This document shows, piece after piece, positions 26,200 to 33,296 of a stretch of 35,685 nt of DNA. Position numbers and translations under genes: made by a program. The stretch is taken from contig JAFSPZ010000035.1 of assembly GCA_017451225.1 (NCBI GenBank), positions 1-35,685 of the forward strand, read 5' to 3'. A model generated the notes under the pieces. It did not search any database. It saw only the letters and a list, made by a program, of their open reading frames with translations, and was not told where the DNA came from. Source of the DNA: Muribaculaceae bacterium. Its GTDB lineage: Bacteria; Bacteroidota; Bacteroidia; Bacteroidales; Muribaculaceae. Positions within the stretch are counted from its first letter, which is position 1. The number at the start of each line of letters is the position of its first letter.

Positions 26200-26832
26200 A
26201 TGAAAATAGAATGTCCCAAGTGCGGATTAATCTCCAACCAAACCGAAGAGGAACTTGCGAAACTCAACCACATCATCACCTGCCCTAAGTGTATGTCGCC
26301 ACTTAAGATTGTTAATGGTGTAGCTTATATTCCTACCGACAAAGCTCCTATCGAAGAGCTGAAACCCTTTGTAGAACAACCGCCTCAATTCAAGGGTACA
26401 GATTATTATCAAACATATGAGAATCTTGAGAACCTTGACCCACTATACAGTTCGGCAGTAGAATATATCAAAACTTGCAATGTGATTACCCTTCCCATGC
26501 TACAGCGCTACTTCGACATAACTCCCGAGCGAGCCGAACTCCTGATGCAGCAACTTGAGGACAATAAGGTTGTGTCGCCTTTTGATGGTGTTAACCCACG
26601 CAAAATACTCATAAATCACAATACCAACATCAATTACACCACTTCTCACCAAAGGCGGTTCAGTAACGAGGCCCAATATATGTCGCCCCAGCAGCCCGAC
26701 ACGGCAACTAATAAAAAAAGCGTCCCAGAACCAGCACGCTCAAGAGGATGGTTAAGATTCCTTCCAGGCTTGGGAGTGATAATTTTCATCCTGCTCCTGT
26801 GCAAACTCATCATCAGCTATTTCGCTAAATAA
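26200..26832 (+). CDS. Zinc ribbon + FtsK-gamma-like winged helix + TM anchor
   Basis: The product is 210 aa. A zinc ribbon lies at residues 5-31 (CPKCG...CPKCM). Residues about 78-142 match the FtsK gamma DNA-binding domain closely by eye: LDPLYSSAVEYIKTCNVITL, then LQRYFDITPERAELLMQQLE and a VVSPFDG...PRKIL ending, compared with the DPLF..AV..., LQRxFRIGYNRAAxxxxQLE, GIVxP.DGxxPRxVL pattern of FtsK. A basic/polar linker and a C-terminal membrane segment (about 186-207) follow. In FtsK this domain reads KOPS DNA; here it lacks the motor, so a membrane-tethered DNA- or protein-binding role is inferred. It is the last gene of the unit. Confidence 0.75.
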   Translation: MKIECPKCGLISNQTEEELAKLNHIITCPKCMSPLKIVNGVAYIPTDKAPIEELKPFVEQPPQFKGTDYYQTYENLENLDPLYSSAVEYIKTCNVITLPMLQRYFDITPERAELLMQQLEDNKVVSPFDGVNPRKILINHNTNINYTTSHQRRFSNEAQYMSPQQPDTATNKKSVPEPARSRGWLRFLPGLGVIIFILLLCKLIISYFAK

Positions 26833-26836
26833 TAAC

Positions 26837-26865
26837 TGTTGTTTTGCCTGAACAGCAAAGCAACA
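26837..26865 (+). terminator. Hairpin at the end of the seven-gene unit
   Basis: An 11-bp stem TGTTGTTTTGC/GCAAAGCAACA with one G-T wobble and a 7-nt loop starts 5 nt after the last stop. A T tract is missing, so termination strength is uncertain. Confidence 0.5.
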
Positions 26866-26958
26866 CCATTTGCGACTACCACACTTTTCCATTTAACTTC
26901 CTACTCCACTCAGGAGCAGGCGGTTATTCCTTTCACTATTGCAATTTGAGAGAAATAA

Positions 26959-27003
26959 ATAAAAAAGAAAGAGCGAATAGTGCCGAAGCACATCTTCGCT
27001 CTT
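26959..27003 (-). terminator. Terminator of the tRNA-Asp transcript
   Basis: On the minus strand AAGAGCGAA and TTCGCTCTT pair around an inner GTGC-TTCG-GCAC stem with a UUCG tetraloop, followed by a T-rich stretch (CTTTTTTATTTATTT). It begins 17 nt after the tRNA 3' end. Confidence 0.8.
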
Positions 27004-27019
27004 CTCCTCTCTCCACTTG

Positions 27020-27093
27020 CGGTGCGTACAGGACTCGAACCAGCGACCTCCTGCGTGACAGGCAGGCATTCTAACCAACTGAACTAACGCACC
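27020..27093 (-). tRNA. tRNA-Asp (anticodon GUC)
   Basis: A full cloverleaf reads on the minus strand: acceptor GGTGCGT/ACGCACC, D arm with AGTTGGTTAGA, anticodon loop CTGTCAC (GTC), T arm GGTTCGAGTCC, discriminator G. The CCA end is not encoded. The body agrees well with bacterial tRNA-Asp. Confidence 0.96.
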
Positions 27094-27110
27094 GGGTTGA
27101 AAATGCGGTG

Positions 27111-27141
27111 CAAAGTTACACACAATTTTTGAACTGGCAAA
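27111..27141 (-). promoter_or_regulatory. Promoter of tRNA-Asp
   Basis: On the minus strand TTTG (27141-27138) and TAACTTTG (27118-27111) are separated by 19 nt. The tRNA 5' end lies 17 nt downstream. Confidence 0.85.
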
Positions 27142-27397
27142 TTTTTTCGCACTTTTTTTTGATTTTTTTTAATTTTTCCCTCATAAAAAGGCCAACTATT
27201 ACAAATTATAGGCAATTATTGGTAGTGCAAACAATAATGAATACATATTTATTCAAAAACCTATCATTATTTTGCTACTAAAAGGGGTAGTTTTAACGCA
27301 AAACTAATAAAAATAAATATAATTATTTGGAAATTATGTCTTTATGTCTTTATTTTGCGTTTGCTAAATAGAAATACTTAACATACTATTATAAAAT

Positions 27398-27613
27398 ATG
27401 ACAAACACCACTAAAGATTTGACGGTGCGAGAACGTGAGGTTCTAAAGTTTCTTGTTGAGGGTTTGAGCAGTAGAGAAATTGCCGACAAGCTGTATATTT
27501 CTATAAACACTGTTCAATATCACCGCAAGCAATTGTTGCACAAGACTGACTCGCGCAACGTTGCGGAACTGATAGGCAAAGCCTATAGGTTGCGACTGAT
27601 TGAATTAGATTGA
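27398..27613 (+). CDS. Solo LuxR/GerE-type HTH regulator
   Basis: The product is 71 aa and consists of almost only a LuxR-type helix-turn-helix: LTVREREVLKFLVEGLSSRE, then IADKLYISINTVQYHRKQLLHKT and a final helix. It has no receiver, ligand-binding or membrane domain. The upstream 280 bp are AT-rich; a weak promoter (TTTG near 27326, TATTTTG near 27351) may serve it. It is flanked by tRNA-Asp (opposite strand) and a terminator. It may be a stand-alone DNA-binding protein or the surviving output domain of a larger regulator. Target unknown. Confidence 0.85.
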   Translation: MTNTTKDLTVREREVLKFLVEGLSSREIADKLYISINTVQYHRKQLLHKTDSRNVAELIGKAYRLRLIELD

Positions 27614-27652
27614 TGACAAAAAAATACTGATCATCAGGTAAGCTAATCCTAT

Positions 27653-27686
27653 AACCATTCTTGCAAATTGCCAGAATGGTTTTTTG
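27653..27686 (+). terminator. Rho-independent terminator
   Basis: A perfect 9-bp stem AACCATTCT/AGAATGGTT (27653-27661 and 27673-27681) is followed by T5. It ends the LuxR-type gene. Confidence 0.9.
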
Positions 27687-27871
27687 TTTCTAAAAAGTAG
27701 CGTGATTCCTGACACAATAATGCGAGAGCGATTTTTCACAAAGTCGCTCCCGCAGGATTTTAGAGTATGAGAAAATTTACTTTTGTGTGTTTTATCTTGG
27801 TTTTATAAAATAAAAAAAGTATTTCTTCTTTATCGATTGCAAATATAATAAAAAATATTTAAAAACAAAAT

Positions 27872-27908
27872 AAAAAGTGGCTTTTTCTTGCGAAATCGCC
27901 ACTTTTTT
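27872..27908. terminator. Bidirectional terminator before the symporter 3' end
   Basis: AAAAAGTGGC (27872-27881) pairs with GCCACTTTTT (27898-27907), with an inner TTTC/GAAA stem. The A and T flanks let it act in both directions; on the minus strand it ends the AGCS symporter transcript. Confidence 0.85.
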
Positions 27909-27930
27909 CTATATTATCACTCAAATATTG

Positions 27931-29316
27931 TTATTTTACGCTTTTTCCTTTCTGGAAATACTCTTTTGCCACCTTCTTCACTCGCGGTGACAACAGCAGC
28001 AGAGCAGTCATTGTACAGCATGCCATGAGGAAGAAGGCGATGTCCATGAATCCCACCACAACCTTCAAAGGCACTACTGCTGCCACAACAATCATAATAA
28101 GATAGTAGTAATTGTAGTACTTGGCATTGTGAGCACCAAAGAGGAAGTTGGTACATTTGAGTCCATAATAGCTATAGGTGAACATGGTCGAGAATGCAAA
28201 GAAGAATACGATAATCATGAGCAGATACTGGCCCACGTTGGGGAGCAACTTGCCCCAGGCACCCAGGGCAATCTCCAGGCCTTTGGGATCGGTCTGGCCC
28301 ACGTAGTTGCCGGCAATGATGATGGGGATTGCGGTGAGCGTGCATATTAGGCCCGAATCGATGGCTGGACCAAGCATCGCGATTAAGCCCTCTCGCACGG
28401 GTTCGGTGTTCTTGCTGGCGCCGTGCATCATCGAAGCGGTACCTATACCAGCCTCGTTGACATAGGCTGCACGACGCGCTCCAATGAGTGCGACATAGGC
28501 AAAACCTCCCAATCCAGCCTCAAAGGTGAATGCCCCTTCAAAAATCGAGGAGAACACTCCTGGTATTTTATCATAATTCATAGCCATGATTACAAGCACC
28601 ATAATCAGGTAGAGAGCGACCATCAGTGGTACCATCCTGGAAGCTATTGCCGCAATGCTCTTGATGCCTCGCAAGATTACTGCCGCCACAATTGTTACCA
28701 TGACAACTCCCATAATGAGTCGCAGAACCCACGTGTTCTCAATGCCCATAGGAGTGGTGAACACAGTGGTCACCGACTCAACTAGTTGGTTAGCCTGCCA
28801 CACACACAGGGTGCCGACCAAACCAAAGATGGCGAATGCAATGGCGAGCGGTTTCCATTTTGCGCCAAGTCCCTGTGTTATGATATACATGGGACCGCCC
28901 TGCACCTCTCCAGCGCTGTCCCTGCCCTTGTACATGATTGCAAGAGTTCCCTCAAAGAACTTAGTGGTCATTCCCACGATAGCGCTCACCCACATCCAGA
29001 ATATCACTCCCGGATTACCATTTCCAACCGTCAAAGCTACAGCCACACCGGCAATGTTTCCCATTCCCACAGTTGCGGCAATGGCGCTGAGCAGCGCTTG
29101 CACCGAGCTAATCTGCCCTGTCTCTTTTCCCTTGTCACTGGCTTGTTTTTGTCTCAACACGCCAATTGCTTGCGGCAGTCGCCTGATTGACACAGCGCCT
29201 GAATAGAAAAACAAGAACAGACCTCCTCCAATTAGCAGAATGAACTCGGGATACTCGCATAAAGTATCGGCAACAGTAATAATTGCTTCGCCTATTTTAT
29301 TGAAGATTTCACTCAT
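27931..29316 (-). CDS. AGCS-family sodium:alanine/glycine symporter
   Basis: The product is 461 aa, highly hydrophobic with about 10-11 membrane segments. AGCS signatures are clear: LSAIAATVGMGNIAGVAVAL, FWMWVSAIVGMTTKFFEGTLA, GGPMYII, and RRAAYVNEAGIGTASMMHGAS in the middle. The family imports alanine or glycine with sodium at the inner membrane. It is the last gene of the minus-strand cluster, 31 bp after a TPM-domain gene with no terminator between, so it may be co-transcribed with the LemA/TPM genes. The substrate cannot be told from sequence alone. Confidence 0.93.
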   Translation of the reverse strand: MSEIFNKIGEAIITVADTLCEYPEFILLIGGGLFLFFYSGAVSIRRLPQAIGVLRQKQASDKGKETGQISSVQALLSAIAATVGMGNIAGVAVALTVGNGNPGVIFWMWVSAIVGMTTKFFEGTLAIMYKGRDSAGEVQGGPMYIITQGLGAKWKPLAIAFAIFGLVGTLCVWQANQLVESVTTVFTTPMGIENTWVLRLIMGVVMVTIVAAVILRGIKSIAAIASRMVPLMVALYLIMVLVIMAMNYDKIPGVFSSIFEGAFTFEAGLGGFAYVALIGARRAAYVNEAGIGTASMMHGASKNTEPVREGLIAMLGPAIDSGLICTLTAIPIIIAGNYVGQTDPKGLEIALGAWGKLLPNVGQYLLMIIVFFFAFSTMFTYSYYGLKCTNFLFGAHNAKYYNYYYLIMIVVAAVVPLKVVVGFMDIAFFLMACCTMTALLLLSPRVKKVAKEYFQKGKSVK

Positions 29317-29347
29317 AGTCTAATGTGATTATATTGAACTCTACATA

Positions 29348-30211
29348 TTAAAATTTTGTTTTAGCTCCACCGCCACCAAAGTCGCCGCCCCCGTATTTAT
29401 ATCTGTATTGTTCAGGCTCCTCGGTCGCAGGTTTTGCATCGTCGTCGTCATCTTCCTCTTCTTCGTCTTCGTTATTATCTTCGGCATTTGTTTCTTCAAC
29501 ATCGTCGGGCTTCTCTTCCTGAGAAGAATTCTGTTCCTCTTTGAGATTGGAGGCTTGTGGTTGCTGTTGCGTGTTAATGGCTTTCTTGTTGCGCTTGCGC
29601 AGGAAGGCAATGAGAGCAATCACAGCAACAATCACAGCAAGGATAAACCACCCGTTGCCACCACCCTTTTTCTTGCCACTGTCGCTTGCAAGAGCTTGGC
29701 TGTGCTTGTAATCGTCAAGAATGACAGGCACAATCTCATCGATGGCCGCCTTGATTCCTCCAGCATAGTCTCCATCCTTAAAGTGAGGCACCATGTAATC
29801 GGTTTGCAGTCGCTTGCAGAACACATCGGGGATAGCACCTTCCAGACCATAGCCCACAGCAAACCCAATCTCACCATCGCCCTTGTCGTTCCTTGGCTTT
29901 ATGAGCATTACAAGTCCGTTGTTGAGTCGTTTGCCACCAACTCCCCATTTGCGTCCTAGCTCGGTTGCAAATTCCTTGGCATCAATTCCACCCAGGTCGT
30001 TAACAGTGACAACCACTATCTGATTTTGGGTTTTCTTTGACAAGGTGTCGAGTTGAGCATTAAGAGCCGCAACTAGTGAATCGTTGTTGATAATGCTTGC
30101 CATGTCAACAACAGGAGATGCCTGTGCAGGCTTGTCGGGCACCTGTGCAAAGCTCTCGTTACACAACAGTGCAACAAGAGCTATTAAAACTATTCTATTT
30201 AGTAACTTCAT
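29348..30211 (-). CDS. TPM-domain membrane protein with acidic linker (TPM paralogue 4)
   Basis: The start is placed at 30211, where MKLLNRIVLIALVALLCNESFAQ gives a signal peptide; the longer frame to 30259 translates a 9-bp repeat and is rejected. The product is 287 aa. The TPM fold spans about residues 30-175 (VVDMASIINNDSLVAALNAQ, IVVVTVNDLGG, FATELGRKWGVG, NGLVMLIKP, FAVGYGLEGAIPD). A membrane segment (about 190-207, GNGWFILAVIVAVIALIAFL) follows, then a Gln/Glu/Asp-rich cytoplasmic-like tail with an acidic run and a Gly-rich end (GGGDFGGGGAKTKF). The TPM domain would be outside the inner membrane. TPM proteins accompany LemA in many bacteria and some are linked to repair of proteins or photosystems; activity here is unknown. 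Confidence 0.85.
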   Translation of the reverse strand: MKLLNRIVLIALVALLCNESFAQVPDKPAQASPVVDMASIINNDSLVAALNAQLDTLSKKTQNQIVVVTVNDLGGIDAKEFATELGRKWGVGGKRLNNGLVMLIKPRNDKGDGEIGFAVGYGLEGAIPDVFCKRLQTDYMVPHFKDGDYAGGIKAAIDEIVPVILDDYKHSQALASDSGKKKGGGNGWFILAVIVAVIALIAFLRKRNKKAINTQQQPQASNLKEEQNSSQEEKPDDVEETNAEDNNEDEEEEDDDDDAKPATEEPEQYRYKYGGGDFGGGGAKTKF

Positions 30212-30230
30212 TTCTTTGTAATAAGGAGAG

Positions 30231-30266
30231 AAAGGAGTTAAAGGAGTTAAAGGAATCAAATGAGTT
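30231..30266. repeat. Four 9-bp tandem repeats between TPM genes
   Basis: AAAGGAGTT, AAAGGAGTT, AAAGGAATC and AAATGAGTT follow one another between the stop of one TPM gene and the start of the next. Confidence 0.75.
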
Positions 30267-30288
30267 AAATGTGTGGTATAGCGATAAT

Positions 30289-31098
30289 CTACCAGCTGCC
30301 GCCACCACCGCCGCCGCCAAACGAGCCGCCGCCAAAGCCGCCCCAGCCGCCGCCACCGAAGCCGCCGCCAAAGCTGCCTCCAGAACTGCGTCCAGAACTG
30401 CGTCCACTGCCGAAGGAACCTGGGAATATGACTGGGCCACCAGTGTAGGTGCGGGTATTGGTTCCGTTACCATTGCCATTGTTACTGCTGGTCATCACCA
30501 CAAAGACAAAGCACATAATCATCAGTACCACAATAACTGAAAGGATGGCATCACCCACATCGTCACCGACATATTCCTCGGTGTCGAATTCACCCTGTAG
30601 AGCGGGCTTGAGGATTTCCAATGCCGCCCAAATGCCTCCTGCATAATCGTTTTCCTTGAAATAAGGCACCATCTCTTCGTCAACGATTTTGCTGCACAAC
30701 AAGTCGGGTAACGGACCTTCGGCACCATAGCCTGTGCTGATGAATGCACGGCCTTTACCCTTGGCATCGTCGCCAGTTTTGGGCTTTATCAAGACAACAA
30801 CACCATTATCCGAACCCTTGTGACCTACTCCCCATTTCTCACCTACTTCCTGACCAAATTCTGCAAGCTGCATGCCGTCGAGAATCTCGTTGGTAACAGT
30901 CATCACCACAATTTGGTTACTGGTAGTGCGCGAGAAATATTCTAGCGAGTCTTCAAGTAGTTTCTCCTGTTTGTCGTCGATGATGCCGGCATAATCCCAC
31001 ACAAGCAGCTTCTGTGTGGGTTTATCGGGGACCTTTGCGCTCATGCCCATCGCAAGGCAGAGCATTAATAATGTTGTCAATATTTTGTTGCGGCTCAT
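30289..31098 (-). CDS. TPM-domain membrane protein with Gly/Ser-rich tail (TPM paralogue 3)
   Basis: The product is 269 aa with a signal peptide (KILTTLLMLCLAMGMSAK). The TPM domain is at about 25-165 (VWDYAGIIDDKQEKLLEDSL, NQIVVMTVTNEI, FGQEVGEKWGVG, NGVVVLIKP, AFISTGYGAEGPLPD). A membrane segment follows (about 183-200, ILSVIVVLMIMCFVFVVM). The last 50 residues are a Gly/Ser-rich tail (SGRSSGGSFGGGFGGGGWGG and on), typical of TPM proteins of the YgcG kind. It is 11 bp downstream of the lipoprotein TPM gene and 77 bp upstream of the next one. Confidence 0.88.
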   Translation of the reverse strand: MSRNKILTTLLMLCLAMGMSAKVPDKPTQKLLVWDYAGIIDDKQEKLLEDSLEYFSRTTSNQIVVMTVTNEILDGMQLAEFGQEVGEKWGVGHKGSDNGVVVLIKPKTGDDAKGKGRAFISTGYGAEGPLPDLLCSKIVDEEMVPYFKENDYAGGIWAALEILKPALQGEFDTEEYVGDDVGDAILSVIVVLMIMCFVFVVMTSSNNGNGNGTNTRTYTGGPVIFPGSFGSGRSSGRSSGGSFGGGFGGGGWGGFGGGSFGGGGGGGSW

Positions 31099-31109
31099 GA
31101 GCTTAAGTA

Positions 31110-31691
31110 TTAATCTTTATCTCCTGTGAGAATGTCTTTAATCTTGTCGAGGGCATTCTCAACGGCCTCGCCATACTTGTTTTGCTGGAACTCGGGCACC
31201 ATTACATCTTGAATGATGCTAAGGCACATGTCATTGGAGAGAATTTTCTCCATGCCCAAACCTGTAGCAATTGCAGCCTTACCACCACCTTCGGGGGTAT
31301 CATCCATCTTGGGTTTTATTACGATGGTGATGCCGTCGTTAGTCTCTTTGTGGCCCACACCCCACTTGTTACCAAGCTTTGTGGCATAGTCATGGGCATT
31401 CATCCCCTTGAGGTCGTTGGTAATCACTACAGCTACCTGTGCCAGCTTGAGGCTGTCGAGCTCCTTTATCTTCTTACCTATTTCGACGGAATCTTTTTGA
31501 TTGAGGATTCCCACCATATCAAGAATTGGGAAAGAAGGCGCCGCAGGCAGTGTGTCATCAACCACCGAATTTGCCTGTTGAGTCGTCGTTGAAGTTGTGC
31601 TTTGACCTCCCTTGCTGTTGTCGCGACACGCCGGCAAAACTGCAATAAGCAGTATTGCCAAAGCAAGTGTAATGATGGATTTATTCTTCAT
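31110..31691 (-). CDS. TPM-domain lipoprotein (TPM paralogue 2)
   Basis: The product is 193 aa. A lipoprotein signal ends in VLPAC (Cys at residue 22), followed by a Ser/Thr/Gln-rich linker. The TPM domain covers about 50-190 (FPILDMVGILNQKDSVEIGK, AQVAVVITNDLKGM, YATKLGNKWGVGHKETNDGI, AAIATGLGMEKILSND). No membrane segment or Gly-rich tail follows, so it is held only by lipid. Its start overlaps the end of the preceding TPM gene by 11 bp, implying coupled translation. Confidence 0.88.
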   Translation of the reverse strand: MKNKSIITLALAILLIAVLPACRDNSKGGQSTTSTTTQQANSVVDDTLPAAPSFPILDMVGILNQKDSVEIGKKIKELDSLKLAQVAVVITNDLKGMNAHDYATKLGNKWGVGHKETNDGITIVIKPKMDDTPEGGGKAAIATGLGMEKILSNDMCLSIIQDVMVPEFQQNKYGEAVENALDKIKDILTGDKD

Positions 31692-32118
31692 AAGAGATTT
31701 CGTTGCTCAGTTCATTCTCGTCATCGTCTTCGATGGGGAAAAAGGATTTAAGCTTCTCGCCCACACTGGCTATGACTTTGCACAAGCCTGTAGCGGGGTC
31801 ACCAGCTTTCAAGTGCTCAAGAAGCGTGTCCTTCTCATTCTCCCAGTAGTTCTCGGGCACCACGGCATTGATGCCAGCATCACCCAAGATAGCAAACTTG
31901 CGGCTCTCAAATGCCATGTAGATGAGCACGCCATTGCGATGACGTGTCTTATACATTTTCAAGCGGTTGAAAGTCTTGATGGCGTCGCGCATCACATCGT
32001 TGCCACACTTGGGAGTAAGGTGAACGCGAATCTCGCCGGAAGTCATCTTCTCGGCGTCGCCAATAGCGTCAACCACACGCCCTTGGTCAGGAATGCTGAT
32101 AAAACTGTCGAGTTTCAT
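31681..32118 (-). CDS. TPM-domain protein without export signal (TPM paralogue 1)
   Basis: The ATG at 32118 is preferred to the earlier one at 32172 because it starts at the normal domain edge (MKLDSFISIPDQGRVVDAI). The product is 145 aa. The TPM-like core is seen in MTSGEIRVHLTPK, NGVLIYMAFESRKFAILGDAG and a final helix. It lacks signal peptide and membrane segment, so it appears cytoplasmic, unlike its three neighbours; the frame upstream of 32118 does not give a convincing signal peptide. It follows lemA by about 100 bp and overlaps the next gene by 11 bp. Confidence 0.8.
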   Translation of the reverse strand: MKLDSFISIPDQGRVVDAIGDAEKMTSGEIRVHLTPKCGNDVMRDAIKTFNRLKMYKTRHRNGVLIYMAFESRKFAILGDAGINAVVPENYWENEKDTLLEHLKAGDPATGLCKVIASVGEKLKSFFPIEDDDENELSNEISYEE

Positions 32119-32218
32119 GAGTGTGTTATGAATAGAACAAAGAAGAAGTGAAATAGTAGAATAGCACAGCAAATGATGCAGATTTTTCTACCCTACTATT
32201 TCACAATTATAACTAAAT

Positions 32219-32956
32219 TTAGTCGTTGAGCACGCTCTCAAGATCGGGAGCCTTGTCGGCACCTTCCTGAGCAGCAAAGTAAGCACGCTCTTTGAATCCA
32301 AATATATTAGCAAGAATGTTCTTTGGGAAACGGCGAATGCTGATATTGTACTCCTTGGCAGTTTCGTTGAATTTCTTGCGCTCGGTGGCTACACGGTTCT
32401 CGGTACCCTCAAGCTGAACTTGGAGGTTCTCGAAGAGCTTGTCGCTCTTGAGTTCGGGATAAGCCTCATGCACTACATTGATAGCCAATCGAGCTTGCTC
32501 AAGCATCTTGTCCTGTGCGGCAGCATATTGCTGGAGCGACTTAGCATCGTTGGGGTCCATCTTAACCTTAGAAAGAGAGTCGGCTGTAGCAGCTACGGCT
32601 TGCATCTGCTGGTCGGCACTGGCAGTGTTGTTATGAGCACGTGCATTGGCTGTACCAAGCTGAATTTCTTTCTCAGTGTTAGCATATTTCTTTGCACTTG
32701 CAGCTACATTCTTGATGAGGTCGATGCGACGCTGATACTGGTTCTCCACTTGCGACCAAGCGGTCTTAACTTCCTCTTCCTGGGTAACTAGTCCGTTGTA
32801 GCCGGAGTATACCCAGAAACCGAGTATTACGACCAAGAGAATAAGAATGCCGCCTGTTGTTCCCAAGCCTAAGCATCCTTTGGCAGCCTTTCCAGCCGAG
32901 AGGTTGTTGACTGGATTTGGATTGTTCACGTTTTGATTGTTGGTGTTTAGATCCAT
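32219..32956 (-). CDS. lemA: LemA-family membrane protein
   Basis: The product is 245 aa. An Asn/Pro-rich N-terminus precedes one membrane segment (about residues 34-50, GGILILLVVILGFWVYSGYN). Then comes the LemA helical domain: YNGLVTQEEEVKTAWSQVEN, QYQRRIDLIKNVAASAKKYA, AYPELKSDKLFENLQVQLEGT, ENRVATERKKFNETAKEYN and a final FPKNILANIFGF. LemA proteins have a short N-terminal end on one side and the helical bundle on the other side of the membrane. It is the first gene of the LemA/TPM cluster. Co-occurrence with TPM proteins is common; the biochemical role is not established. Confidence 0.95.
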   Translation of the reverse strand: MDLNTNNQNVNNPNPVNNLSAGKAAKGCLGLGTTGGILILLVVILGFWVYSGYNGLVTQEEEVKTAWSQVENQYQRRIDLIKNVAASAKKYANTEKEIQLGTANARAHNNTASADQQMQAVAATADSLSKVKMDPNDAKSLQQYAAAQDKMLEQARLAINVVHEAYPELKSDKLFENLQVQLEGTENRVATERKKFNETAKEYNISIRRFPKNILANIFGFKERAYFAAQEGADKAPDLESVLND

Positions 32957-33296
32957 AGTTTTATTGTCTTAAATTGTGATTAAATTATTTTTTTGTAAAA
33001 GTAATGCTTTTTGTTGAAATAGCACAATTTTTGTGCCAGAAAAACACCTAAATATATAAAAATGCTAATTCTGCGTTCATTTCATCACCCTGAGGTAAAT
33101 GTGACAATGAATGGTATATCTTCACATTAGGACAGTGTGGTGTGTTTTTGTTACCGAGTATTTGTTAAAAAGGGTAATATAGTTGCATTGGGGGTTAAAA
33201 AAGCCACTTTTTTTGAGTTATTGAACACAACTGCCGTTTTTTTGCTTACTTTTGCAGAGTTTTAAAAATTAGAAAACAAATATTAAAAAGAGTAAT
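32957..33296. other. Gene-free divergent promoter region of 340 bp
   Basis: AT-rich stretch between the diverging lemA and fadL-like genes. The fadL-like promoter is at its right end. A 7-bp inverted repeat AATGTGA/TCACATT (33098-33104 and 33122-33128) might be an operator. A -7-like TACTTTTA for lemA is seen on the minus strand near 33003-32996 but is imperfect. No ORF is seen. Confidence 0.5.
33221..33254 (+). promoter_or_regulatory. Possible promoter of the FadL-like gene
   Basis: TACTTTTG at 33247-33254 fits the -7 box. The nearest -33-like TTG (33221-33223) is 23 nt upstream, longer than usual. The ATG is 43 nt downstream. Confidence 0.55.

Larger units (their letters stand above)
27614..27930. 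other. Gene-free stretch of 317 bp
   Basis: It holds three hairpins: the LuxR-gene terminator (27653-27686), an unassigned stem TGCGAGAGCGA/TCGCTCCCGCA with one mismatch (27721-27731 and 27744-27754), and the bidirectional terminator at 27872-27908. I see no ORF. A TACTTTTG box at 27778 has no good -33 partner and no gene after it. Confidence 0.6.

Noticed and set aside
27020-27093. tRNA-Asp as an integration site of a mobile element
   Set aside because: No integrase gene and no direct repeat of the tRNA end were noticed in the window.
27778-27785. TACTTTTG box as a promoter of a small RNA
   Set aside because: No matching -33 element; a small RNA ending at 27908 cannot be ruled out, but nothing else supports it.
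29408-29959. Plus-strand open frame with hydrophobic start opposite a TPM gene
   Set aside because: The hydrophobic part is the reverse reading of the acidic linker; no promoter or start context.
33098-33128. CRP-like site TGTGA...TCACA
   Set aside because: The half-sites are 17 nt apart, not the 6 nt of a CRP operator; kept only as a possible inverted repeat.
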